Shown: positions 43,326 to 54,884 of the stretch, piece by piece | Numbering within the stretch: the first letter of the stretch is position 1 | Layout of the letters: each line of letters opens with the position of its first letter | Assembly: GCA_038496445.1 (NCBI GenBank) | Contig: JALMLS010000612.1 | Location: 248,001 to 312,000, forward strand | DNA: 64,000 bases | Reading direction: 5' to 3' | DNA from: Trichosphaerium sp. ATCC 40318 | Taxonomy: Eukaryota > Discosea > Flabellinia > Trichosidae | Notes under the pieces: generated by a model | What the model saw: the letters and a program-made list of their open reading frames with translations, nothing else | Told to the model about the DNA's origin: nothing | The model's database searches: none | Made by a program: the position numbers and the translations under genes

Positions 43326-46300
43326 TCAGTCGTATCCATAATCATCATGATAACTTCTATTTATACCCCTTGTTCTTGTTAATGTGCTTGAAATAATGGG
43401 CATCAAAACAGACTCTTCTGCCTCCATAGCTTCTTGTTCAGAGTCGTAATCTTCAACATTTTGTTCAGACCATACATCATCTTCTTCATTATAAGCATCA
43501 TAAGTATCTTTTTTAGGTCGTTTTGGTTTTTTCTTTTTAGTTATCTTCCTCTTTTTCTTCTTTCTTTGTCTTGTTGTTGTATGGTATATATCATCATCTT
43601 CAGAGTTATAATCATTAACACCAACCATTCTATCATCTTCAAAACCAAAGTCATCGTCATCAACAACAAAGTCATCTTTTGGTTTACTTCTTCTTCTTCT
43701 CTTCGGAGGAGGTGGTTTTTCATCAAAAAATTCATCTTCATCATCAACAATAAAATCATCACTATTCGACCGCCGTCTCCTTGTAGTGCGCTTGCGTTCT
43801 AGGATAACACCATTAATAACTCACCCTTAATCCCAAAGGATGAACAAGTTAAAAACGTACTTGGTGGCCGAGCTACAGGCGCATAATCCTCTTCAATTTC
43901 TGGATTATATTCAGTTGCATTATTCATCTTTGACTTTACTCTAATACGTAATTTCGTACCCTCAACCCTTCTTGCTCCATCTTCTTTCTGTATAAAATAA
44001 GTGAGTATAAGATAGTAATATATAATTTACCGCGGCTATTGGCGATACGACAGGGAGCGGTGGGACAATGACAAGTTCGTCATTAACGCTATTTACATTT
44101 GATTCTGATGTACCGACCTTGAGCTTCACAGTTGTTGATGACCGGGTCTGTCTCTTGTTTATTGGCTCTGTATGCTCTGTGTTATCTGTAACCATATCAC
44201 TACCTAGCTCACCATCGCTAAAAATAGATTGGCACGTGGACATAAAAAGAAAAAAAAAAGCAAAAAGTTTTGAGTTTCTTTTTGTGTAGTTACCTTTCGA
44301 AGGTTGCTAAAACACTTCTGCTTCTGCTTCTCTTACGAAGTGAATATTTCTTTTCATTCTTAGGTTCGTCTAAGATATTAGCTTCATCAATAGAACTCGA
44401 GTCTTCTTCTCCTTCTGGAATAGCAGGACTCCTCAAGGTATACCTCCTGTTTATATTATTTAGTATGACAAAATACCTTAGATAAACAAGTGCGAACCTA
44501 TGAGGTGTATCAAGGTCATCATGAGTTTTTATTTCACGTTCTATATCATCATCGTCATCCTCACCATCGTCAATGAAACTATTATCTTCTTCGTCTTCAG
44601 AGTTACGTCTACGTCTCCGACGCTTTGAAACACCTAACAATATTAATAAAAAAGCATCTCTTTAATAACTTACGTCTTGAAGAAGTACGTAAAGGAGGAT
44701 CTGGTTCAGGAGGATCATCAAATGTTACAGAAGGTAATGGGAGATTAATGTACATGTTGTCTATCTCAACTATGAAATTATGATTAGCACACAAATCTTA
44801 TTGACTGAAGAGTTTTTTTGTGAATAAACAGTTAAGCCACTTACGTTTATTAAGTTTTGGCATTTGAACCATGTGGGTTCCAGGAAGCTGTTGTTGTAAT
44901 ACCGGCATAATACTATCAGAAAGCATTTTAGTAGCAGCACTAGCAATCAAGGCAATCTCATGCTCAGAACCATTATAAGCAGCTGCATTAGTTTCGATGC
45001 GTTGGAAATCAAAGAGCACTTGCTAAGTAGAAAAAAGTTAATAACTTAAGGCAAGGCCAACCATTAAGTAAAAAACCGTATACGTGCCTGTATAGACCTG
45101 TAATACATATATTTTAATCTATTCAATATAGTAGCGATATCAATAGGATAAGGAACGATCTTGGAGTACTCTGGATATGCCTGTAACGAGCTAAAGAATA
45201 ATTTAATTGAAGTGCATTTTCGGTCTAATAAACTCATCCAAGATTTGGGCTGCTTAAGCGTACACTGGTTGACGGAATGCTTCACAATCTGGTGTGTTAT
45301 ATACAGGTATAATAGATGAGATAATAGAAAAGCACACTACTTATTATTAGCATGTAAAAAATATGAAGTAAAAACGACTAAGAAATTTATCCATTACTGA
45401 AAACGGTGCCAACAGGGCTGAAAGGGAACTCCTTAGAAACTACGACGTACTTCGTGGGTTCAGAGTATCTAGTAGCGGTACATGTGATTTATCAGGTTCT
45501 ATATCCCACGGGCTTTCTAAGGCAACATCCTCATACCTGGGTAATGTTAAACGACAGAACCTTAAACAAACTGCATACCATTCAACTTCAAAGCAGTGCC
45601 AAAATCCAGGTCTTCTACCAACCAATCTGCCTTCAACCCAATCCTCACTACCATCTGGTTTCGTTGTTCTTTTATAAACATCTTGCTGCGGCTCCCATGT
45701 ACAATCAAGAGCTTCAGCAACGCGTCTTCGAAGTACAAGGAAGTTTGAAAGTTTACAAGGATGATAGTGTACAGTAAACGTTGCAGGTAGCTGCTGTTGA
45801 GATGGAGCTGCATTACCCATTACTAATCCATTCTGTACTCTCTGTGTTGTAGGTGCTGGTCCTGGCGCTGTATAACTTCTTGGTGCGTCCACGCCAAAGC
45901 CAAAAGACATTGTTTGTTGTGGGTTATTATTTATCAAGTTTTGCATGTTCATTGGGCTTGGCGCCTGTTGGGGTGGTTGTTGAGGCGCTTGTTGGGGTGG
46001 TTGTTGTGCTGGTGGTGTAGTTGTAGGTATTGTACGGCTTCGTAGCCGTCTAGAACTCGTTGAAGCGAGTGGTGTACTAAAAGAACCTTTTCCTTTTATA
46101 GGTGGTAATGTAGCTTGATTTACCACTTGTAGAACAATAGAACAATGAATAAAAGGCTCATTGAAATATTCAATTGCTACAAAAAAACAATGTAAGCCAC
46201 ATACGGAGTGAATGATAAAGTTAAAAAGACATATGGATCCACGTACATGTAACTTGACAGTATACATATGAAGGAAGGTTATTCGCAATCGGAGGGAATT

Positions 46301-49300
46301 TGAACTCTTGTGTGTACATTTCATAGCCTTCTTTAAAAAAAAGCACAGAATCTTCAAGTTGTGGTATGAACAGATCATGAGATGTTTCATGTATCATTCT
46401 GACCCAAGGCGGATATTTAACATAACGTGGCCCTTGTGATTTTTGAGCTTCCATAGCTAGTTTTTCCTTTTGCTCAATCTCTCGCTCTCTAACAAAACAA
46501 CTAAGAAAAAAAAAAGACCAATTCAAATTTCCGCCGGCAAACAGGAAAGTAAAAAGATGAAAAAGAAAATGTCGCTGGTACTTTCTCACTTGTATCACGT
46601 GATATTTTTTTCTAAATGGATAAACGCACGTTTGTTGTAAAAGGTTATATGATGCATCTATTTCCTCTCCAGGACGTAACTCAGAGTCACTAAAGTTGTA
46701 TCCACCAGCATCTTTAATTGGGACATGTTAATACAACTAAAGCCTTCAAAATAACACAGTTTTACCTTCGTCTTGGTATCGCGATCGCCTTCTTCGACGA
46801 TCATCAATAGGACCCATACTTCTTGTACGTAGATCACGTCTTAACCCTGTAGGGTCAGAGTAAGATCCTTCATCATCAGACGACATCTGATATCCGTCAT
46901 CAGAGTCATCATCAGCTTCAAGTTGCTCCGCTTCAACAAGGTCTAGTATCGCCTACAAAACAGAACAGTTAAATTCTCATAACTCTATTTTTTTATCATT
47001 ACCAGTAGCTCCATATCAGGGTTCACTGTTAAGTCTACTTCTGCTGGAGCTTCTTCTTCAACTACTTCCATCTCATTCTCCATACGAGCCCACTTTTCAA
47101 CACATTTCTGGTCTGTTTCAAGAGAGATAGAAGGATATGCTTCAGGTACAAATGACTGCATTATTGTAGGTTGCTCTTCATCAGGATAAGGATTACCACC
47201 AATGTCGACCTGTAGGTATAGATTTGTTAAAGTCCAATATTAAAACCCTTTAATAGTACATACCAGTGGTGGTCTCTCCATCAAATGAGGAGGAATCTCA
47301 GTTTCTCTGTCAGCAGCATTACCATCATCATCGTATGTGAGTTGATGATAATCAGTCAATAAGAATTGTTCATTTTTTGTATTTTTACAAAAATCAACAT
47401 CTCTAGTGCTGTAGCACCAGTGAGCGCCTAAAATACAAAATTAGCTATAAACAACGAAGGGTGGTGCATATTTCTAAATAAAATAAAAACCATACCATTC
47501 TTATCTGACACACTAAACATGTCACCATTCGGAGAAAAAGCTCCATCATGAATATAAGATCTTCCTTGAGTGAAAACTTTGATAGGTCTGGTCGTCTCTA
47601 AATCCCATAATATTACACGTCCATCATAACCGCCACTCATAGCAATACGTGGATCCTAATAGGGCATAGTTAGCTAAAAAGAAAAAGGAACAAATGTGAT
47701 CAGTACAAGAGGATGTGGAACAAGCACAAAAGCTTCTTTGGTATGACCTTCAAGATCACAATAGCTTTCACCTGTTTTCATATTCCATATCTTAATAGGT
47801 CCACGTTTTGTAGTTGTAACAACCTTTTCACCATCTTTAGTTATTGTAAGCATAAGTGGTGGATTCTTGCTACCGCCAGTAGACACTAGAAGGCGAAAAA
47901 AAGTTAAACTCAGAACAACCTTACAACTAAATAGCAGTTTAAAAAAAAGTACGTACAAACATGTACACAAACCCATCGTTTAAGTTCAGAAGAGTACTTC
48001 CATACACGAAGTGTACCATCATTACACCTTGTTTTAATACGTCAGAAGAAAAGATATTTTGGAGAGGTTGTGCATTACCCTGAAACAAACGCAGTTGAGC
48101 ATGGAGACCAACCTATTGTTGATATCTTTTTTTTTCCATGACCCCTTAACGAGTGTTAGTACATCAAAAAGAACAGGAAGAGGAAACGCTTTAAGTATTA
48201 AAACGGTAAACTACTGATAAAGTATAACTTATCATCAAAAGTTAGCCAGAAGTGAAACGTACTTTAGAGTTTGAAGTAATGTAGGTGGAGAAACATTCCA
48301 CACGTTAACACTACCATCACTACTTCCTGTTGCAAATCTTAAACCACCAGGACTCCAAGCTACAGTTAGAACCTCGCCTGTGCATTGGAGGAGTTCAGGC
48401 TTTAAAGAACGAATGAGCAAAAATCTCGCAGAGATGATAAACGCACAAGTTCGCCAAAGTTGTTGTAATTCCAAACACGTAATGCTCCATCTCTACCAGT
48501 GGACACCATTCTTGGTACTTCTAGGTATGGGCAAAAGGATATAGAGGTTATTTCTTCTTCATGACCTCTTAATATCTCAATAGGCTCGAAATTGGTCAAG
48601 GACCATATTCTTATTGTCTAAACTACATTTAGTTTTGAAAAGCAAATTTAGTTCACCTTATCATTGGAACATGACGCCAAGAACGTGTTATCTGGGGATA
48701 CAGAGAGGTCAGTAATATCTCCCTATGTTAATTGAAGTTTTAGTGGGTTGTATAGAGTTAAAGCAAGGTACATTGTGGCCGCGTAAGCTGTACAATAGAT
48801 GCATTGTTGACGAACACCAGACTTTTACTAATTTATCATCTGAGCCCTAACCACATGTAAATAATTACGCTGAAAACCCATCTCTAATCGTGTACCGTTA
48901 TCAAGTAATTTCCAGACTTGTCAAAGCTAACACAGTAAATAGGACTAACGTGACCATGAACCCTCTTCATCTAAAAGTGAAAAAAAAAGTTAAATCAAAA
49001 GAATCACATCACGTGATACAAACGTACAAATCTAAACTTGCTATATACAAAAGAAGGGGTGTTTAAAGTCAAAGGTAATCTAACTCCGAGCTGGCTTGAG
49101 GATGCAACAGTTGCTATAAAACGTAAGCGAAATAATACCAAATAAGTCTGGTTTTTTCGGTATCGCCAAGGCCTTTTACGTACCGTGATTGTACAATACT
49201 TTGCGACGAGGTAAAGCAGCATGAAGGCGTCTCTCCCTTTTAAGAATAAGGTTAAAATAAAGTGTGAAATATGAATTCTTCGCACTTTACGAAACTTTTC

Positions 49301-50136
49301 ATTTTTAACTTATCCGCAAATGAAACACCTCTGAAATGCCCTGATTCGAAAGTGCTCTTATCTTTCGATAGTTTAATACGATGCATAGGATTTTTCACAA
49401 TTGCAAAGTCATCCAAACCTACAAAAGAATGTTAACACCATCACAAAACTCAAAAAACTTGTTGAATTTTTCACATGCAGCTGAGAACGAAATAGCTTTT
49501 AAATTTTTGGCGAATTTCTGATGTCCGTCTAAGGCACGTAGTTCGCGTTTATGCTTATTCCAAAGAAGCAACAAGGTGTCACTTTCTCTGCAAAAAAACT
49601 CAAAAAACCGTCAAAATCAAACAATCTTGTCATGGAAGTGACAGGGCTGTGGTGTGCATGGCTTTTTGAAGGGTAGTTTTCGTCACGTGCCGAGAAGAGT
49701 GAATGCAGGCGCTGGGAATGGTGTGCGCGCATGTCGGAGGTTTAGAAGCTCTCGCAACAGTTGAGGCAAGTGATCTGTGCTTACATGGGACAATTTCTTT
49801 TGAACCTTGGCGTACGTTACCACACATGCGTGCAAAGAAATAATTTGCGATCAAAACGTTAAAAACAAATTTGTAGACTGATCTTAAACAAATTTTTAAA
49901 ATCTATGCTGGAAATTTGCCTACCAATTCACAATAGGGGACTACTTCCCTTGTGCCTGTCCAGGCCGTTCGTTGAGGCAAAGCGTCTCGATCTGTTAACT
50001 TTTTTTCTAATGCAGTCGCTATTTCTTTTTCACCAAGGTGTTGCAGGTAATGAAGTATAAGAAAGTTGAGTTCTGCGCCATAAATTAGTACACCGCACCA
50101 AAACGCTTTCATTCTATTAACCCGTACCTCGCTCAT
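43326..50136 (-). CDS. BRWD/PHIP family protein: WD40 repeats, cryptic Tudor-like part, bromodomain
   Basis: Chromatin reader; human PHIP/BRWD proteins also act as CUL4 substrate receptors. ATG 50136. The family N-terminal helix is clear: AELNFLILHYLQHLGEKEIA, then ALPQRTAWTG and, after an intron, KLSHVSTDHLPQLLRELLNL. WD40 units: MKRVHGHVSPIYCVSFDK, LYSLRGHNGDITDLSVSPDN, EILRGHEEEITSISFCP, WSPGGLRFATGSSDGSVNVW, SGGYDGRVILWDLETTRPIK. Downstream: acidic linker; CTWEPQQ and ESPWDIEPDK (cryptic Tudor-type region); a bromodomain piece AYPEYSKIVPYPIDIATILN (about 45120-45180); then acidic and Lys/Arg-rich tail blocks up to the stop at 43326. Gln/Pro repeats (PQQAPQQPPQQ) lie near 45960-46010. More than 20 introns. 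A second bromodomain is not evident. Internal exon limits are approximate. Confidence 0.85.
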
Positions 50137-50632
50137 CTATTTGTGCCTTCTGCATATTTACAAAAACCTCAACTTTTTGTAAATTACGTTCAAAAAAACA
50201 ACAGATTTTTTAACGCCTATCTTTAAACCGATCAAATTAGGAAACGCGATTGACGTTGTTTTTTTTTTTGAATGCGTGTAATTCCGTAGGAGCCTTGCTA
50301 TTCGCTATGGAAAGCTATTGTTGTTATTGGCGGGAGTGCAATAAAGGGCAGATATTGTCTGGTGTTATTTTTGAGTTCAAAAACCCCGACAGCCTTGTAT
50401 TACTTTTTTTGACCTTTTAGTGCATTGTGAGACGTTTAAGGTGATAGCTTATACCTCCCCGTAGGCACCAGTAGAGTTTTTGCATATTGGGATTGACCCA
50501 CAACGCAATTAGTTCAAAAAAATAAAAACTTCGCTAGTTTTTGTTTTTATTGTCACCTATTGGTAGTTGTCGCTTAAGTATCGCTTGGTAGGACTAGAAA
50601 GAGTGATGTGCTTGATAAAAACGAAATCATAA
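50137..50632. promoter_or_regulatory. Divergent intergenic region
   Basis: About 500 bp between BRWD (minus) and the first Trp-module gene (plus). T-rich tracts; no gene or distinct element recognised. Confidence 0.35.
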
Positions 50633-52146
50633 ATGCGTATGTCAAAAACTGTACGAAGAAAATGTTGTGGAGTAACTCGTCGCAGTTACAGGCCGTTTGA
50701 GATTCTTACCCAATCCTGTAATACCATTCGCATTAGCTGAAGAGCAAAGAGCTCATATTAGCTCTACACTGAGCAAACAGCTTAAAGTGAAGGTACTGGA
50801 GGACTTTTACAAAGTAACGCGCAAACGTATCGATAAAGTGGGCGGTGATGCGTTTGTTAATGTTAAGCTATCAATGAGTACCATTTTAATCAAATTGTAC
50901 CCAGAGTACAACTGGAATGTTTATGGTTTCAGGTACGTTGCCTAAAGTCACTGTACATCTTTTAAATCGCGTAGTTCTGGCGTACCAAATGGTTACTGGG
51001 ATGACATTGCCCATCACAGACATTTTTTTAATTATTTTGGTGAGATGTTCTTGTTTCATGATTTAGACTGCTGGTACGATTGCAGTGTAGACTTGATAGC
51101 AACTCATGGCGGCGGTGGCGTTATAAATGACAAGTAGGTTTTTTTATTTCTCTTTTTCAAAAAAACGCCATTACTTCGTTACTGACATGCCAAGATACAA
51201 TGGCTCTGTATTCGCGGCGTTAGAAGCAGTGTATCCTGAACGAACATGGAAGCCATGGCTATTCAGGTAGGGTTGGCTTTGTGGAATAAGGTGAAGAACG
51301 TGCTGACTCTTTTTTTTGTTAGACATTCACCAGCACATATTTGGGATTGTTTACGAAATCAAAGGATGATGTGTGATCGTATTTGTGAGGCTATGAAGTT
51401 AAAAATAACAGAAGATATGTATTGCCTAACTACTTATTCATTCATTCAGCATGGTGGAGGAAGTATATTATCGCTAAAGCACGTGGAAGAAATTTAGGAG
51501 ATTACTTTTGTAAATTTTTTGACAAAATCCCTAATTTTTCGGATAGATACAGAGGTTCATTATTTCGCTTGTTGACGGCTGTATACCCAGAGTTTAAATG
51601 GGTTATTTACGAATTCAAGTACGTACTTCATACATGTAAGGCACAAACTGAACCTGGACAGGAGTATTTCCCAAGGGTATTGGAACGAACCCGCAAATGT
51701 CATTGAATTTTTCAAAGGTACGCTATTACAACATTTTGATTTTCGACTATCTCACCGCCCACATCAACCAGATCTCGAAACTCTTCTTGAGATTCAAGAA
51801 CCAAATGACTGGTATCGAGTAGGAAATGCAGTAGTAGGGAAATACGGTGGCAGGTAAGCATAGTACAGTTGTTCTGATGGCCATTACTAACATAATTTTT
51901 CTAGGTCATTGTTAACTAGCAACGGAATCTACAGGTATCCTACGTGCCTGAAACTACTATATAAAGATCATAACTGGGACTGGCAGCTATTTAGATCAAC
52001 TGTAATTCCCAATAAGTCCTCACAAAGGTATATTAGCTAGTAATGCTTTATACGAGTTTTAATGGTACAATAGGGTACTTATATGGTCCTTGAAGACTTT
52101 ATTGACTGCTAACGGTATTTCCGTTGAGCATGAAAGAAATCGTTGA
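50633..52146 (+). CDS. Trp-module repeat protein, paralogue 1, nuclease domain lost
   Basis: Four tandem modules of about 65-70 residues: LEDFYKVT, LDCWYDCS, TEDMYCLT and NDWYRVG mark the core, each followed by a Gly-Gly, a Leu pair and a YP(x)W(x)F end (KLYPEYNWNVYGF, AVYPERTWKPWLF, AVYPEFKWVIYEF). Exon joints inside modules 2 and 3 split a Lys codon in phase 2 just before Tyr. Module 3 uses a GC donor. The last exons read NKSSQR then VLIWSLKTLLTANGISVEHE and stop at TGA 52146, at the point where the neighbour's nuclease begins. The 5' start is not resolved: ATG 50633 is nearest, but I could not join it in frame, and the first module is open from about 50693. Confidence 0.6.
51479..51546 (+). 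other. GC-AG intron (68 nt) with GCACGTG donor
   Basis: Donor CTAAA|GCACGTGG, acceptor GGATAG|ATACAGAGG. The joined codon (AA|A) gives SLKYRGSLFRLL, matching the other modules. Confidence 0.65.
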
Positions 52147-52256
52147 CTTTGTAATGATTTTAGTGTAAAATAGTAATTAAATACTGCTGTGATAATTACA
52201 TTATGTTTGCTACGCGTAATTGATGCTTATTAGCGTCTGAGACACGCTTTAGGATT

Positions 52257-54744
52257 ATGAGAAATACAGTAGCCAGAAACACAATAAAAGCATCTCCAAA
52301 TGTATTAGCATACCACAGAAAATGTGTTGAGCGTATTGGTACAAAATTAGACATTAAAAATCCAAAAGAATGGAAGAAAGTGTCTCAAGGCGACTTCTCT
52401 CACTTTGGGGGTCAGTTTTTGCTTGACAGGTGCCGTTTATTTTGTCTAAAGTGTGTACCAACGAAACTAGATATGGCACTCTTCGGAATACGCTTTATAC
52501 GTTGTACCCAGATGCTAGAATGTCCATTGAAGAAAACCCAAATTTGTACTGACAACTACATTCAATAACTGTTCTAACGATTCAAGAAATCTGTCCATTG
52601 ATGCGTCTATGAAACCATTTAAAGCACTTGACACAATAGCAAAGAGTCTAGAGGTCAAAACGCTTGGTGATTGGGTGTCTGTTACAGGCCTACAAGTGCG
52701 TAAAATAGGAGGATCTGCTTTGTTGGCACAGTGAGTTTCAGCTTGATACTTTAAGTTAACATTTCTTGGGTATGGAGGATCGTTACAGTCCGCACTACGC
52801 AGTGTATATAGTCAATATGAATATGTTCATAACATGCATGACAGAAAACGCTGTTTATTACGTGCGTTAAGTAGAGAAGGACGTGCCAATGGTATCGAAG
52901 AAATTCATGATTGGTACAATATTCCATATGATGAACTCCAAGACACTCTTATAATACTTGATGACGGGTACAACTATTCGCAGTGAGTGTTTTTAATTGA
53001 TGGATTGTTAAACAGGGAAAGCGTTACACTAAAAGAAGCGTTATGTGAAGTATACTATGATAAGAAATGGGACATGACTAAATTTCCGTAAGTTCTTTTT
53101 TTTGTTTCGTTTTTTTGATAAAACTTGGTTTGCCACTTTCCATCAGTCACTAAGTATTGACTATAGCGGTTATTGGAATAATGATCATGTACAATTGAAG
53201 GCAATGGATAGAATAGCAGAGGCGTTGGGTGTGATGGTTATGGATGATTGGCATAAAGTGACAACTTCGCTATTTCTTGATGCTGGAGGTCAAGAGATGT
53301 TGAGCATGTGCGTTTGTTGGAGTCACATAACGTTGTAAATATAGTTTTATAATATACTTAGATGTCAAGGAGAGATGCCTAGCGTGCTTGGAAAGGTATA
53401 CTCAGGGTATAAATGGAACTGGATAGAGAGGATTAATAATTTTAAGTCTACTAAAGATCCATCATTATTTTACCCTGATTACTGGAAAGACGTGAAAAAA
53501 CAGATGGAACATATAGAAGATATATCAGAGAAAGATAATATTAAAACGTTAAACGAATGGAGCAAAGTGTCGAACGAGAAAATATTAAAGAAAATAAGTG
53601 GTATTCTTAAAATGTTAAGTCATTTTACACTTTTTTATTTTCTCTGTTGCTAATTTTAGAGCCTTAGGTATAATAACTCCTTACAAAATATGTTTTGTAC
53701 TCTATATCCTGATGCTATTGAACATATTGGATGGTCTAAAAAACGTACTTGGAAGGCTCCAAGTCACGTGGTAACGTTCCTGAAAAAAGCAGAAAAAAAG
53801 TTGAATATTCTTGATGCAGAACAATGGTAAGCAGGCTAAAGGTTCTTCGTCTCACTTTTCATTTGAGGTATCGAGTATCGGCACCTCAACTACAACAGAT
53901 TGGTGGAGGAGGATTTATGCCCTATTTTCCTTGGGCTCTTGAAACAATGTATCCAGATAATGAATGGACTTGGCATAAGTTTAAAGCAGGATTCAAAAAA
54001 TCTAATCAAAGGTACTTACTCAACACTTTTTACCATGGTTTTTTTCATTCCAAAATTAGTTGGCTATTGGCATGTGTAAAGAAGATTTTTGATACTTTAG
54101 AAGTTGAGGAGGAGCAAGTCATTGGTGTATTACATGCAACAGGAGCACCACTTGTTGTTGATATTTTTATACCTTTTTACAATATTGCGATTGAGTACCA
54201 AGGCAAGCTTACAAATCAACAATCCGGAAGGAGATGAGAGCGTTCTTTTTGTTCTGCTTTCTTCTGATTGTTATCTAGGTGAACATCATTATCATGATGC
54301 TTTACCACATGCTGCTTCAACACTTGTACATAAAGCGCGTGATATAGAAAAATCACAAGCATGTAAAGATCAAGGTAAATCATCTTTTCTTCTTTTTTTT
54401 CACTAGACTTTAATATTTATTTTCAAGGTTTCACACTGGTTCCTATCCCCTATTGGTACGCATAATTATATTATATTAAATACAAGAGCGATGAGTATCA
54501 TCGTATTTATAATGGTTCTGTCGAACATCGTCATTCCGGCCAGGCTTTAGAGCAACTTAAAGTTTCTACTTTGCGTAATTTTTTTTTTTATTTACACGGA
54601 TTACTAAGGTGGCAAGGTGATATTGATAGCGTAGCTTCAACAATCAAACATTATGCACCCGAAATAGAGATGGATTTTGATTCTAAAACAAAACCACTTT
54701 TAGGAACATCTAGTCCAGTACAACAACAGGGAGAAGGTATGTGA
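52257..54744 (+). CDS. Trp-module repeat protein, paralogue 2, with PD-(D/E)XK nuclease domain
   Basis: ATG 52257 (MRNTVARNTIKASPNVLA). Six modules, cores NPKEWKKVS, TLGDWVSVT, EIHDWYNIP, MDDWHKVT, LNEWSKVS and EQWYRVS, most ending YP(x)W. After KKSNQR comes a restriction-endonuclease-like domain: SWLLACVKKIFDTLEVEEEQ, PLVVDIFIPFYNIAIEYQGE (Asp, then Glu-x-Gln in place of Glu-x-Lys), HHYHDALP, then ARDIEKSQACKDQGFTLVPI and PYWWQGDI, as in Vsr/DUF559-like folds. A GC-AG intron sits in the catalytic core. Two joints are irregular (52731-52769 and around 53610-53667), so this copy may be partly decayed. Likely acts on DNA or RNA; the target is unknown. End TGA 54744. Confidence 0.68.
52731..52769 (+). 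other. Intron with no usable AG acceptor
   Basis: The donor CACA|GTGAGT is good. The only joint that keeps the module (LLAQ then YGGSLQSALRSVY) ends in ...TTCTTGG, not AG. The nearest AG (TATGGAG) puts the next exon out of frame. Confidence 0.45.
54203..54278 (+). other. GC-AG intron (76 nt) in the nuclease core
   Basis: Donor ACCAAG|GCAAGC, acceptor TATCTAG|GTGAAC. Joining gives IEYQ|GEHHYHDA, which is required for the nuclease motif; unspliced, the frame stops at a TGA. Confidence 0.75.
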
Positions 54745-54884
54745 CCCTATTCGATCTGTGTATAATGATCTATACAGATACTATACGCCAGAGCATGATG
54801 GCGCCCATAGCGAGTAGGTGACATAAAATAAAAGGTCATAAGCGAGGAGGACGCTCAGAAAGAAAAAAGGAAATAATTGAGTTC

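Noticed and set aside
43434-43802. Plus-strand ORF rich in Ile and Phe that looks like a membrane protein
   Set aside because: Complement of the acidic, Lys/Arg-rich BRWD tail.
45406-45777. 123-codon plus-strand ORF
   Set aside because: Antisense to BRWD exons that code the CTWEPQQ and SPWDIEP segments.
53610-53667. Treating the nuclease paralogue as a clear pseudogene
   Set aside because: Two joints are irregular, but the long open exons and an intact nuclease motif argue against calling it dead without RNA data.
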